Of a stretch of DNA of 64,000 bases, positions 41,940-50,536 are shown piece by piece (within the stretch, counting starts at the first letter, position 1; each line of letters opens with the position of its first letter). The notes beneath the pieces were generated by a model. It made no database searches. It was not told where the DNA came from and saw nothing but the letters and a program-made list of their open reading frames with translations. The stretch spans positions 407,118 to 471,117 of the forward strand of contig CAZWLY010000001.1 of NCBI GenBank assembly GCA_964634465.1, written 5' to 3'. Position numbers and translations under genes: made by a program. Source of the stretch: CAZWLY01 sp964634465. GTDB lineage: Bacteria > Desulfobacterota > Desulfarculia > G963662305.

Positions 41940-43856
41940 TCACCGCCCCAGCAGGCACTCGGCGGCGCGCTGGTATCGGCCCGCCTTCACCCACTCGTAT
42001 TTTTCGAGGAACAACCGGTCGCTCAAGTACAGCCGGCCCCGGCCCTTTCGCTTGAGAAACCGGTAAAATTGTTTCGGGCCGCCGTTGTACATGGCGTAGA
42101 CCACCTGGGCCAGGGTGTCGTCGTCGAGCGGCCGGGCCGGGTCCATCCGGCCCAGGGCGTAGCGCCGGAGGTAGAGCTCCAGTATCTCGGCTCCGGCCCG
42201 GGCGTTGTAGTCGATGTCCCAGCGCAGGCTCTCCCGCTTGTACACCCCCCGCCAGACCCGCTCGTTGATCTGCATCAGTCCGACCGAGGTGCGGTTGTAG
42301 GAGCGCAGGTAGCGGATCTTGTTCTTGACGACCTTGAATTGCCGCCAGCAGCTTTCCTGCCAGGCCGTGGCCGGGACGATCAGCCTGTAGAGAGGGTGGC
42401 GTCCGGGGTCCAACTTGCCGGAGTCGAGCGCCCGAACCATGGACCGCTCCAACAGGCCCCGGACCCGGTCGAGATAGGGTTCGAAGTCGGCCGGACCGGG
42501 CGGCAGCCAGCGTCTGAGGCGTTCGAGATCGGTGGTTTTGGACCCGGACGCCCAGGCCGAGGGAACCAGCCGGTCCCAAACGGCCTGGAGTCCGCTTTGC
42601 TCCTCGGGCGCGGCCAAATCCAGCTCGTCGCCCTCGAAGACGGGCCCGGACTCGGCCAGCGGCGGGCCCAGGCCGAGAAGTGTGCGAAGGTCGGGGTTGA
42701 CCGCCCAGGAGTACTCCAGCAGCGGCGCGGCCCCGCCTCGATCCAGAAGTCGGGCCAGACGGATCAGGCCGTCGCGGCTGATGTCCAGGCCCAGGGTCGG
42801 ACCCAGCTTGTCCAGGGCGGCCAGGGCGTCCGAGGCGGTGAAGTAGGCCAGGTAGCTGATCAGAGACCCGGACGGCTCTCGGACCAGATAGCGCCTCAGG
42901 ATCGGCGACAATTCGTTCCAGGCGCTCATGAACTGTCGCCGGACCAGATCCGGGCCGGTGGTCCGCTCCTCGAGGGCGGCGAGAAGGCCGTATCTGGTCT
43001 CGAGAAGCACGGCCATGATCGCCCGGCGCTCGTTTTCGCTTAGCGGCTGGCCGCCCAAGGACATGATCTGGTTGACCAGGAAGGCGTCCCAGACCTGCCA
43101 GGCTTCGACGAAACGGGCGATCTCCGCCTCGCTCGGCTCCGGCTCGGCCTCGGGTTTGGCCGGCGGCTTGTCCACGTCCATCAACAGCCCGACCCGGACC
43201 GCCTGCTCGTCCAGGCTGATCTTGCCGGGGCGCAGGCTGGCCAGCCACCTTTCCACCTCCTCCCGGCGCTCGGGGGCGAAGAGCAGCGGCAAGAGGCCCT
43301 CGATCTCGCCGACCGGCGGGGCCAGGTCGATGCTCACCCGGTCGAGATAGTCGTGGACGTTGTCTTTGACCAGGCTCCAGGCCAACTCGCTGATGGTGGT
43401 CGGCTGGCGGCGTTGGTCCAAGAGCTGGGAGTCGATCGTTCTGAAGCGCAGCCGCCAGCGCTTCTCGTCCAGCCAGACCTCTTGGAGAACCCGGATGTAG
43501 CCCGCCCAGTCCACCGGCTGGAAGCAGTCGCCGAAGACGACCAGCCCGGCCCTGACCTGGATCCTGGTCACCACCTCGAGCACCGGACCGCTCGGCCCCA
43601 ATCCCAGGCCGATCTCCGGCTCCCGGAGCACGATTCTGGTGCAGCCCTCGTCCTCGTCCACCACCACGGCGCTGCGGTCTTCGTCGGTGTAAACCTGATG
43701 GAGAAAGATGGAGCGGATGAACGGGTAATCCAAGGTGATCGGCAGGCGGACCGTCTCGGTCTCGGCCCAGGCCGGTTGAAACGCCGCCATGACCGCCACC
43801 GCCATTGCAACGAGCCAGATTCGCCGGAATGATGGCCTCGGGTCGAAGACTCGCAT
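41940..43856 (-). CDS. Secreted lytic transglycosylase with long N-terminal region
   Basis: 638 residues with a signal peptide (RRIWLVAMAVAVMAAFQPAWA, cut near 31). The last 180 residues form an SLT (goose-type lysozyme) domain: catalytic Glu in PATAWQESCWRQF, then RTSVGLMQINERVW and VVYAMYNGGPKQFYRF. The domain cleaves peptidoglycan glycan strands with formation of anhydro-muramic ends. The 450-residue N-terminal region is mostly helical and unrecognised. It converges with the aminotransferase gene across about 45 bp. Confidence 0.88.
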   Translation of the reverse strand: MRVFDPRPSFRRIWLVAMAVAVMAAFQPAWAETETVRLPITLDYPFIRSIFLHQVYTDEDRSAVVVDEDEGCTRIVLREPEIGLGLGPSGPVLEVVTRIQVRAGLVVFGDCFQPVDWAGYIRVLQEVWLDEKRWRLRFRTIDSQLLDQRRQPTTISELAWSLVKDNVHDYLDRVSIDLAPPVGEIEGLLPLLFAPERREEVERWLASLRPGKISLDEQAVRVGLLMDVDKPPAKPEAEPEPSEAEIARFVEAWQVWDAFLVNQIMSLGGQPLSENERRAIMAVLLETRYGLLAALEERTTGPDLVRRQFMSAWNELSPILRRYLVREPSGSLISYLAYFTASDALAALDKLGPTLGLDISRDGLIRLARLLDRGGAAPLLEYSWAVNPDLRTLLGLGPPLAESGPVFEGDELDLAAPEEQSGLQAVWDRLVPSAWASGSKTTDLERLRRWLPPGPADFEPYLDRVRGLLERSMVRALDSGKLDPGRHPLYRLIVPATAWQESCWRQFKVVKNKIRYLRSYNRTSVGLMQINERVWRGVYKRESLRWDIDYNARAGAEILELYLRRYALGRMDPARPLDDDTLAQVVYAMYNGGPKQFYRFLKRKGRGRLYLSDRLFLEKYEWVKAGRYQRAAECLLGR

Positions 43857-44157
43857 GGCCCCACCTTAGCCGAAAACGGCGCTCTGGGCCAGACCGAGGC
43901 TCGTGACGCCGGAGAGAGGCAACACTGTTTGCGGAAATCAGGGGGCGGGCGTTAACGATCGTAAACATCGAGTCGGACGGCCTGGCGGAGCTAACTTGGC
44001 GTATCAATTGGAATACATTGACAATATCGCCATATGGCTCGGCAAGAAAGGATAGGGCACGGGGCTTGCTTGTTGAATTGGTCGCCGGCCGGCTTCGGCC
44101 TGGGAGTGAACACCGACGAGAGTCGAATCATGACCGAATTTGAAACGGAGGCAGCCA
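43857..44157 (+). other. Intergenic region upstream of the HesB-like pair
   Basis: 301 bp between the lytic transglycosylase start and the first HesB-like gene. The centre (43995-44036) is AT-rich and includes TTGACA at 44018-44023, but no matching -10 at 16-18 bp; TTGGAA (44008-44013) with CATATG (44031-44036) is an alternative weak pair. No gene is seen. A ribosome site GGAGG lies at 44147-44151. Confidence 0.4.
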
Positions 44158-44460
44158 GTGGTGATTGAAATCGAGCCCGCCGCCCGAAAATGGCTGGCCG
44201 ATTACGGCCGCCAGGTGACCATCGACCCCTCGCCCGCCGCCGGCGGGTGAGCCGGGCCGGTCGGGGCGCGGGTCGCGCCCGGCGGACCCGGGGACGGCGG
44301 CGGTTCGTACCGTCGCTACTCGATCGACGGGGTGGAGGTTTTTGTCAAGGAGGGCGTGGTCATGCAGGGCCCGGCGGTCAGAATCGGCCTGGCCGGATTT
44401 TGGAAATTCCGCTGGCTGACCGTGGACGGGGCCGGCAGCCTGGCCGCCTGTTCGTTGTAG
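44158..44460 (+). CDS. HesB-like protein with in-frame UGA, candidate selenoprotein (copy 1)
   Basis: About 100 residues if the TGA at 44248-44250 is read as selenocysteine; start GTG 44158 or 44161 with GGAGG upstream. It opens VIEIEPAARKWLADYG, continues PSPAAGG-U-AGPVGARVAPG, then SYRRYSIDGVEVFVKEG. This parallels the next gene, so it is a diverged tandem paralogue. The UGA sits exactly where IscA/HesB-type homologues have Cys in GGC-x-GP. A hairpin with loop GGT follows (44264-44280). Gene callers that treat UGA as stop will miss it. The C-terminal CGC-type cysteines of ordinary IscA are reduced to one Cys (LAACSL). Confidence 0.72.
44264..44280 (+). promoter_or_regulatory. Candidate bacterial SECIS element, HesB-like copy 1
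   Basis: Perfect 7-bp stem GGGCGCG / CGCGCCC with a 3-nt loop GGT, which begins 20 nt after the UGA. G occupies the first two loop positions. Spacing and loop fit the bacterial SECIS rule. Confidence 0.6.
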
Positions 44461-44496
44461 AGGCGATCGGGCGGAGTTTGGTCGAGGAGGGCGGAG

Positions 44497-44802
44497 ATGT
44501 TGGAGGTCACCGAAGAGGCCCGTGAGGGGTTGAAGCAGCACCTGGCCGAGCGCCAGACCGACTTGTCGGTGCGGGTCGTGTTTTCCGGCGGCTGAGGAGG
44601 GCCCTCGCTGCGCCTGGTTCTGGATGAACCGACGGACAACGACGAACGCTACCTGATCGGCGGGGTCCAATACCTCATCGACCGGGGGTTAAAGAGCCGC
44701 GAAGGCGACATCAAGATAGACCTTCTCGACAGGGGCGCTTTCCGGCAGTTCGTGGTCACCTCGTCCCGGCAACCGGCCGGGCCGAGGTTGGGCGGGTGTT
44801 AG
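44497..44802 (+). CDS. HesB-like selenoprotein (copy 2)
   Basis: 101 residues with TGA at 44593-44595 read as selenocysteine (codon 33). It opens MLEVTEEAREGLKQHLAE, then VVFSGG-U-GGPSLRLVLDEP, then GGVQYLIDRGLK and DIKIDLLDRGAF. HesB-like proteins of anaerobes have the same GG(C/U)xGPSLxLxLDEP pattern, and the HesB-like family is an established bacterial selenoprotein family. Start ATG 44497 has GAGGAGGGCGGAG upstream; it lies 36 bp after copy 1. Related IscA-type proteins carry Fe-S clusters or iron; the function of the Sec form is unknown. The C-terminal end has a single Cys (RLGGC). Confidence 0.82.
44615..44631 (+). promoter_or_regulatory. Candidate bacterial SECIS element, HesB-like copy 2
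   Basis: Stem of six pairs (one G-U), TGGTTC / GAACCG, closing the 5-nt loop TGGAT. The loop begins 25 nt after the UGA and has G at its second position, as in known bSECIS hairpins. Confidence 0.6.
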
Positions 44803-44848
44803 GGGGCGATCCGGGTCCCTGAAAGCCCGGTACCCGCCGAACGTTGCC

Positions 44849-46018
44849 TCACCCGACCGACTGGAGCCCGATTACGGGCCGCCCCGGCAGGGGTTTGGTC
44901 TGGCCGATGGCCATCAGCCAGACGTCCCTTGGCGCGTAGCCGCCTTCGAGCGCCGCCTCGACGAAGCGCGGGCCGGGCTCGAAGCGCGGCTCCTCGGCCA
45001 GTAGGACCGTGCCCCAGTGCATCCCGGCCATGGCCTTGAGCCCCAGGTCGCGGCCGATCTTGACCGCCTCCTCGGGCGTGACGTGGCTGGCGTGCATTAT
45101 CTCCCGGGGCTGGTAGGCGCCGATGGTTACCAGACCCAGGTCGAAGGGGCCGTAATACCCGCCCAACTCCTTGAAGACCGGGCCGTAGCCGGTGTCGCCG
45201 GAGAAGTAGATTTTCCGATTCCCGCCGCTCAAGGCGAAACCGGCCCAAAGCGTCTCGTCGCCGTCGAAAAGCCCCCGCCGGGAGAAATGGATCGCCGGCA
45301 GAGCGGTGATCGTCACCCGGCCGAGCCTCACCGACTGGTGCCAGTCCAACTCCACCACCCGGCCGTAGCCCCGTTCCCGGAAGTAGCCGCCCAGCCGCAG
45401 GGGGACGACGGCGGTGATCCGTTCCCTGGCTGGCAGCGCCTCGAGGGTCGGCAGGTCGAGGTGGTCGTAGTGGTTGTGGCTCAAGACGACCACGTCGATC
45501 GGCGGCAGCTTGTCGAGGGGGACGCCCGGCGGCACGTAGCGCCTCGGGCCGTAGCCGGCGATGGGCGAGGCGTACTCGCTCAGAAAGGGGTCGGTCAGAA
45601 TACTTTGGCCGCGCAAGCGAATGAGAAAGGTCGAGTGGCCCAGCCAGGTGACCGACTCCCGGCCCTCGTGGGCGGCCAGTTGGGCCAGGGCCTCGCCTCG
45701 ATCCAGGACATGGCCCCGGGGCGGCGTTGGCGGGTCGCCGCTCAATTCGGCTATCAGCCGGCTGAAGAAGGCCAGCCTGACGCTCAAGGGGGCGTTGCGG
45801 ACCGGACTGCCCGGCGGATTGCGAAAGCCGCCGTTTAGGTGGTGAAAGGGTCGACCGGCTGCCGGTTTGGCCTCGGACTTGGAGCTGCAGCCGGGCAGGC
45901 CCAGCAACGAGCCTATCGTCCCGAGGGCCGCCAGCCGGACGAAATCCCGGCGGGTGGGCTCCAAACCGGCCCGGCCCGAAGCGGCCGGCTGTTTTTTCGA
46001 CTCCGAACGTCCGATCAT
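44849..46018 (-). CDS. Metallo-beta-lactamase fold hydrolase, NAPE-PLD-like lipoprotein
   Basis: 389 residues. The N-terminus has a Tat-type motif TRRDFVRLAALGTIGSLLG followed by a lipobox LPGC, so it is probably exported folded and lipidated. The hydrolase core has WLGHSTFLIRLRG, ILTDPFLSEYASP, LSHNHYDHLDL (metal ligands), PAIHFSRRG, YFSGDTGYG and GMHWGT, matching N-acylphosphatidylethanolamine phospholipase D-like and UlaG-like enzymes. It would cleave a phosphodiester or lactone-type bond at the cell envelope; substrate unknown. It converges with the HesB-like pair. Confidence 0.88.
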   Translation of the reverse strand: MIGRSESKKQPAASGRAGLEPTRRDFVRLAALGTIGSLLGLPGCSSKSEAKPAAGRPFHHLNGGFRNPPGSPVRNAPLSVRLAFFSRLIAELSGDPPTPPRGHVLDRGEALAQLAAHEGRESVTWLGHSTFLIRLRGQSILTDPFLSEYASPIAGYGPRRYVPPGVPLDKLPPIDVVVLSHNHYDHLDLPTLEALPARERITAVVPLRLGGYFRERGYGRVVELDWHQSVRLGRVTITALPAIHFSRRGLFDGDETLWAGFALSGGNRKIYFSGDTGYGPVFKELGGYYGPFDLGLVTIGAYQPREIMHASHVTPEEAVKIGRDLGLKAMAGMHWGTVLLAEEPRFEPGPRFVEAALEGGYAPRDVWLMAIGQTKPLPGRPVIGLQSVG

Positions 46019-46416
46019 GCCATCCCCCCTGGCTTGACCCCCATAGGGGGTTTATTCCCCGTAGGGGGCTATTCCCCCTGGGGAGTCGATTCCCCGCAGC
46101 CTGTGGCGAGGAAGAACGGCTCCGCATCTGGCGCCGATCCCCCGCGTCGTTTGCGGCCGGGTTGTTCACTTGAAAGGGTAACAGCGCCCTCGGGCGGCTT
46201 CAACTCGTCCGGGTCGTAATTCCTGATTTGAGAACGAAACCGGCCGGTGAAATCCAGACCGGACAGCGGATGGGGAAAAGCCGGCCGCGCGGGAGGGCGT
46301 GGGGGGACGCTTAAACCCGGAGGCGTCGTCAGGTAAGCGAAGATGGTTCGTCCCGGCCGGTGTTTTCGGGACCGGCCGATTGATCGCCCGAGCCGTTCCG
46401 GGGACGATACACCGGG
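46019..46416 (+). other. Intergenic region holding repeat copy B and a second short repeat
   Basis: 398 bp between the start of the hydrolase gene and the end of the first caspase gene. The part 46037-46170 is repeat copy B. At 46300-46328 a stretch starting GGGGGGACGCTTAAACCCGG resembles 8224-8252 (GGGGGGACGCTTCAAACCCGG). An inverted repeat GGCCGGT/ACCGGCC near 46356-46378 lies after the caspase stop on the minus strand but lacks a T-run. No gene is seen. Confidence 0.5.
46037..46170 (+). repeat. Intergenic repeat element, copy B
   Basis: Tandem small hairpins (CCCCCATAGGGGG, CCCCGTAGGGGG, CCCCCTGGGG) separated by TATTCC-type spacers, then ATTCCCCGCAGCCTGTGGCG, AGGAAGAACGGCTCC, GCGCCGATCCCCCG and the end block TTGCGGCCGGGTTGTTCAC. 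It is the most complete plus-strand copy and matches copy A along most of its length. Confidence 0.7.
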
Positions 46417-48552
46417 CTAATCCTCGACCACCCGGCCGCCCCAGCCCTCCCACCAGGCCGGATGTTGCATCTCGACCCGGCCGGAAAACTTGGTGAAGTC
46501 GTCGTTGAAGGTCAATCTGACCCGGCCGCGCTCCCGGACGAACCCCTTTTGGATGCCGACCAGGACATTGCCCTTGAGGGTGCCCTCGATGATGCCCCGG
46601 CACCGGATGCAGTTGCCGACGACCTCGTCGCCGATGAAGATCAGGTCCATCTCGCCCGAGCGCATGCCCAACTTGAACTTGTAGCGCCGCTTGATCTTGC
46701 CGGCTGGCGCCGCGGAGGGCGTCGCCTTCGGCTTGGCGGCGAGGGCCGCTGGTTGGGGTTGGTATTGGGCCGCACTGACGATTCGACCGGATCGGCCCTC
46801 CCACCAGTAGGAGTGGAAAGCCGTTTCCGCCCGGCCGGAAAACTTGGTGAAGTCCCGGTTGAACTTCCAGTTGATCTTGGCCGCGTCCTCGCCGAAGCCC
46901 TCGATCTTGCCGGTCAAGACCTGGCCCGAGAGGCGGCCCTCGATTTTACCCTCGCAGCCGAGACAGAAGCCGGTGACCTTCTCGCCTTCGAATCTCAAGA
47001 TCAGTTGGCCGGATTGGGTGCTGAAGGTGAATTGGTAACGGCGCACGATCGGGCCGGGTTTCGCCTTTCGGCCCTTCATCCGGATCTCCAGCCGGGCGGT
47101 CTGGTCGCGCTGGACGGTGATCCGGCCCTGCCAGGGGGGGAGGCCCGTCTTGCGGGCGATGATGTCGTATTCGCCGACCGGCACCCCGTCGATGATGATC
47201 GCCGCGCCGGCCGAGGTCTTGAATTTTCGGCCGCCCAAGAGGAACTCGGCCCCGTCCACGTCGCTGACCACCTCCACCCGGCCGGTTCGGGGGATGGATC
47301 GGACCACGGTCGGTCCGGCCGGCGCCACGGCGGCGATTTTGGTCTCGGCCGGTTGGGGCGCCTGGGGCAAGGCGACGATGAAGTCGCCCTTGTCCAGCTT
47401 GGGGTTGTTTATCTTGCCGAACTGGGGGTGTTGGCCGCCCTGGGAGTAGTTGACCACCTCCTCCTGGAGATAGGCGCCCAACTCCTGGCCGGTGACGTAG
47501 CCGTCGTTGTTGCGGTCGGCGTAGCCCTCCTTGATTCCCTGGAGGAAGACCGTCTTGAAGACCGACTTGTCCGGCACCTCCTCTTTTTCGGTGCCGGCGG
47601 TGATGAACTGGCGCACCGGCTTGGCCGCCTTTTCCTGGATGTAGGGCGAGGGTCGGGCCCGGGTGGTGTTGAAGATCGCCCCGGAGAAGCAGGAGTCGAA
47701 GGCCATCAAAACGTGCTTGGCCCGGATCCGGCGGGCCACCGTCTCCACCTGGCGCATGGAGATGGCCCGCTCCATGAAGCCCATCTCGTCTTTATCCGGG
47801 TCGGGCGCGTCCACCGGCACGATGTAGCCCAGCCGGGAGCCGTCGGCTTCGGCCAGGGTGTGGCCGTGGCCGGAGTACCAGACCAGGATCGCCTGGTCCT
47901 CCTTGCGGCCGGGGCCGGTGATGAGCGAGTTGAGCGCCTTGCGCAGCTTGGCCCAGTTGGGGTTTTCGAGCAGCTTGACCGTCCAGCCCAGGTCCTTCAG
48001 GGTCTTGGCCACCTCCCGGGCGTCGGCGACGGCGTTGGGCAGGTCGGGCCAGCCGGCCTTGTAGTCGCCGCAGCCGATGACCAGGGCGTAGTAGCCGGAG
48101 TAGAGGCGGATCGCCTTGGAGCCGGTTCGGGTCTTGACCAGGACCCGGATCTCCCGGCGGCCGCGCATCTGGACCGCCCCGAAGTCGCTCTTCGCGTTCG
48201 AGACCGCGACCGAGGCGTAGGTGGAGCGTTGGCCGGTGAACGGCACCGGCCGGCCGTTTTTGGTCAGCACGCCGTTGACGTCCAGCCGGACGAGGCCCGG
48301 CCCCTCGATGACGGCCGTGCTCTTGCCGTCCAGGGTGCTCAGCTCGACTCTGGAGTCGGGCAGGAGGCGATACTTTTGGTCCGGTTTGAGGTAGTCGTAC
48401 TCTTCCAACGCCTGGCCGGACGGGCCCAGGAACCGGCCGCTGAGCCCGGTGATCTGGAGCATGTCCGCGGCCAAGGCCGCCGATGCGGTCCAAAGCAGCC
48501 CGGCCGCGATCAGCAAAGCGAGCAGATAGCCGATTCGACCTCTCGGTTGCAT
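46417..48552 (-). CDS. Secreted caspase-family (C14) protein with PEGA and duplicated C-terminal domains
   Basis: 711 residues with a signal peptide (YLLALLIAAGLLWTASAALA). Residues about 30-140 are a FecR-like or adhesive beta domain. Residues 150-400 form a caspase domain with the His-Cys dyad His229 (YSGHGH) and Cys288 (FDSCFSGAIF), plus an EF-hand-type loop DRNNDGYVTGQE that may bind calcium. A PEGA domain follows (GRVEVVSDVDGAEFLLGG). The C-terminus is two copies of an 85-residue beta-rich domain (RRYQFTFSTQSGQ and RRYKFKLGMRSGE, each ending in a DFTKFSGR and WWEG pattern). Orthocaspase-type cleavage after Arg/Lys would be expected. Located next to a CHASE2 cyclase and a second caspase. 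Confidence 0.88.
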   Translation of the reverse strand: MQPRGRIGYLLALLIAAGLLWTASAALAADMLQITGLSGRFLGPSGQALEEYDYLKPDQKYRLLPDSRVELSTLDGKSTAVIEGPGLVRLDVNGVLTKNGRPVPFTGQRSTYASVAVSNAKSDFGAVQMRGRREIRVLVKTRTGSKAIRLYSGYYALVIGCGDYKAGWPDLPNAVADAREVAKTLKDLGWTVKLLENPNWAKLRKALNSLITGPGRKEDQAILVWYSGHGHTLAEADGSRLGYIVPVDAPDPDKDEMGFMERAISMRQVETVARRIRAKHVLMAFDSCFSGAIFNTTRARPSPYIQEKAAKPVRQFITAGTEKEEVPDKSVFKTVFLQGIKEGYADRNNDGYVTGQELGAYLQEEVVNYSQGGQHPQFGKINNPKLDKGDFIVALPQAPQPAETKIAAVAPAGPTVVRSIPRTGRVEVVSDVDGAEFLLGGRKFKTSAGAAIIIDGVPVGEYDIIARKTGLPPWQGRITVQRDQTARLEIRMKGRKAKPGPIVRRYQFTFSTQSGQLILRFEGEKVTGFCLGCEGKIEGRLSGQVLTGKIEGFGEDAAKINWKFNRDFTKFSGRAETAFHSYWWEGRSGRIVSAAQYQPQPAALAAKPKATPSAAPAGKIKRRYKFKLGMRSGEMDLIFIGDEVVGNCIRCRGIIEGTLKGNVLVGIQKGFVRERGRVRLTFNDDFTKFSGRVEMQHPAWWEGWGGRVVED

Positions 48553-48619
48553 CGCCGTCCTCGATTCGGGTCGAAGCCTTACTCGTCGCTCGTTTGGAAG
48601 CGAAAACGATTTCTACAGT

Positions 48620-48628
48620 ATTATATCA
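48620..48628 (-). promoter_or_regulatory. Extended -10 promoter of the first caspase gene
   Basis: On the minus strand TGATATAAT (TGn followed by a perfect TATAAT at 48625-48620) lies about 68 bp before the caspase start. It has no good -35, as is usual for extended -10 promoters, and is in the 120-bp gap after the cyclase gene. Confidence 0.55.
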
Positions 48629-48672
48629 CAAATCGGCTGGACCGGGACGGGGACGCGGTTGAGGGGGATCGG

Positions 48673-50376
48673 TTACTTGACGGCAAAGAGCTTGACCGGC
48701 CGGCTCTTGCCCTTGATCGGCGTCTCCGGCAGCGGTTCGAGTTCGACCTCGTCGCCGATCAAGTCCCTGGTCTGGCCGCTGATTATCATCTGCACGCCGA
48801 ACTTCTTGGTCAAGCCTTCCAGACGGGAGCCCAGGTTGACCGTATCGCCGACCAGAGCGTAGCGCAGCCGGTCGCCGCCGCCGATGTTGGCCGCCAGGGC
48901 CGGGCCGGAATGGATGCCGATGCCGTTTTTGAGCGGCGGCAGCCCCTCGGCGGCCAGCTTCCGATTGTAGGCCTCGAGCCGGCGGCGCATTTCCAGGCCG
49001 GCCCTGACCGCCCATCGGGCGTGGTCGGGCAGGGGCGTCGGCGCGCCGAAGACGGCGTAGATCTCGTCGCCGACGTACTGGAAGACCAGGCCCTTGTTGG
49101 CCCGGATGGCCTGGGCCATCTCCTCGAAGTAGCCGTTGACGACCCTGACCACCTCCCGGGGCGGGGAGGTTTCGACGAACGGCGTGAAGCCGCGCAGATC
49201 GGCGAAGAGGACGCTCACCTCCTTCATCTCCCCGTCCAAAGGGATGCGGCCCGACAGGATCGCGTCGCGGACCTCCCTGGTCACGTAGCGGCCGAAGGCG
49301 TCCTTGATTATCGACACTCCCTGAGCCAACCGGGCGGCGACGAGAACGACCAGACCGGCCAGCCCGGCCGACGGCCTCAAAACGAGCCCTCCGGCCAGAG
49401 AGGCGCCGCAGGCGGCGGCCAGCCCGGCCGTCAGACCGAGGCCGACCAGGGCCGTTCTCAGCGGCGGGCTGCGGCGGGTGAGAACGAGGCCCAGGACGAG
49501 CACGATCAGGGCCGGGGCCAGGGTCGAGACCGGCCAGCCCGGGTCGCTGAGCGTACGGCCGTTTTTGAGGGCCTCGACCAGACGGGCCTGGATGACCACT
49601 CCGGACTCCCGGCCGACTGGAGTGGGGTGGCGGTCCTCGAAGTCGAAGTCGGCCCCGATGACGACCGTTTTGCCCTCGAATGCGGCCGGGTTCGCGGCCA
49701 GGGCCTCCTTGACGCTGAGGGTGGGAATGACGGCCGGGTTTCGCCAGTCCGGCGTGATCGATCGGCCGGGCCGGGGTTTTTGGCCGGCCAGGAGCGCGGC
49801 GAAGGCGTAGAGCGTCCGGCCGTCGCCGGCTTTGAGGGCCAGGGCCTGTCTGCGCCACACGCCGTCGCTGTCCGGAGTGAGGTTGAAGAAGCCGTAGCCG
49901 TTCGGCCCCAGAATCTTTTGGTAGACCACGAACGGCTCCCGGATTCCGCCCGAGGCGGTGATGCCGTAACCCGAGACCAGGCGGGTGGTTCGGGAGACGC
50001 GCTTGAGCGTTCTGAATACCGTCCGGTCGTGCTCCTCGACCACCCGGACCAAGGGGAAGCGGGGCAGGAGGAGGTCGAGGCCGATCGCCTCGGGGCGGCC
50101 GGCGGCGATGCGGGTGAGCAGCGGGGCCAGATGCACCCCCCACAAGGCCAAGGGCGTACTCGCGGCGTCGTAATCGGCCTCGGTGATGGCCACCACCAGC
50201 AGATCGTCCACCCGCCGGGGTTGACCCAGGCGGGGGGCGAGGGAGTCGAAGAAGAGGCTGTCCAGCCGCTTTCCAAGCTCGGAGACGGCGAAAAGCAGGC
50301 CGATTGTCAGCGCGACCATGACCGTCACCAGGCCAAACCAGACTGTCCCACGCCGTCCGATCGGTCGGTCTCCCAA
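48673..50376 (-). CDS. CHASE2-domain membrane nucleotide cyclase
   Basis: About 567 residues. The start shown is a TTG; an ATG at 50319 is an alternative, and no strong ribosome site decides. One N-terminal membrane helix, an extracytoplasmic CHASE2 domain (about 40-275: RLDSLFFDSL, IGLDLLLPRFP, GYGFFNLTPDSDGVWRR, GKTVVIGADFDFEDRHPTPVG), three further helices (285-360) and a class III cyclase domain (385-560: LFADLRGFTPFVE, QYVGDEIYAVFGAP, NGIGIHSGPALAANIG, GDTVNLGSRLEG). The adenine-specifying Lys is Gln, as in the cyclase at 527. It senses an unknown external signal and makes a cyclic nucleotide. Divergent from the second caspase. Confidence 0.92.
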   Translation of the reverse strand: MGDRPIGRRGTVWFGLVTVMVALTIGLLFAVSELGKRLDSLFFDSLAPRLGQPRRVDDLLVVAITEADYDAASTPLALWGVHLAPLLTRIAAGRPEAIGLDLLLPRFPLVRVVEEHDRTVFRTLKRVSRTTRLVSGYGITASGGIREPFVVYQKILGPNGYGFFNLTPDSDGVWRRQALALKAGDGRTLYAFAALLAGQKPRPGRSITPDWRNPAVIPTLSVKEALAANPAAFEGKTVVIGADFDFEDRHPTPVGRESGVVIQARLVEALKNGRTLSDPGWPVSTLAPALIVLVLGLVLTRRSPPLRTALVGLGLTAGLAAACGASLAGGLVLRPSAGLAGLVVLVAARLAQGVSIIKDAFGRYVTREVRDAILSGRIPLDGEMKEVSVLFADLRGFTPFVETSPPREVVRVVNGYFEEMAQAIRANKGLVFQYVGDEIYAVFGAPTPLPDHARWAVRAGLEMRRRLEAYNRKLAAEGLPPLKNGIGIHSGPALAANIGGGDRLRYALVGDTVNLGSRLEGLTKKFGVQMIISGQTRDLIGDEVELEPLPETPIKGKSRPVKLFAVK

Positions 50377-50536
50377 GTCTCGTGAGTGTCGTAGTCGGTC
50401 TCGAACAACAGGAAAGCATCGTCCGGCCCGACAGTCAACCGGCTTGATCGCCCGGCCTGAAAATTGTTATTGATCTAAAAAGGGAAGTATCGATGGTTGG
50501 GCTCGCTCACTTGTTGACGTGGACTTGGGAGAAAGC

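Noticed and set aside
44128..44670. Minus-strand frames across the HesB-like genes
   Set aside because: They have no family motifs, while the plus strand reads as two HesB-like proteins once UGA is allowed.
46462..50385. A 1300-codon open frame on the plus strand opposite the caspase and CHASE2 cyclase
   Set aside because: Also a third-position GC shadow; the caspase dyad and cyclase motifs on the minus strand leave no doubt which strand codes.
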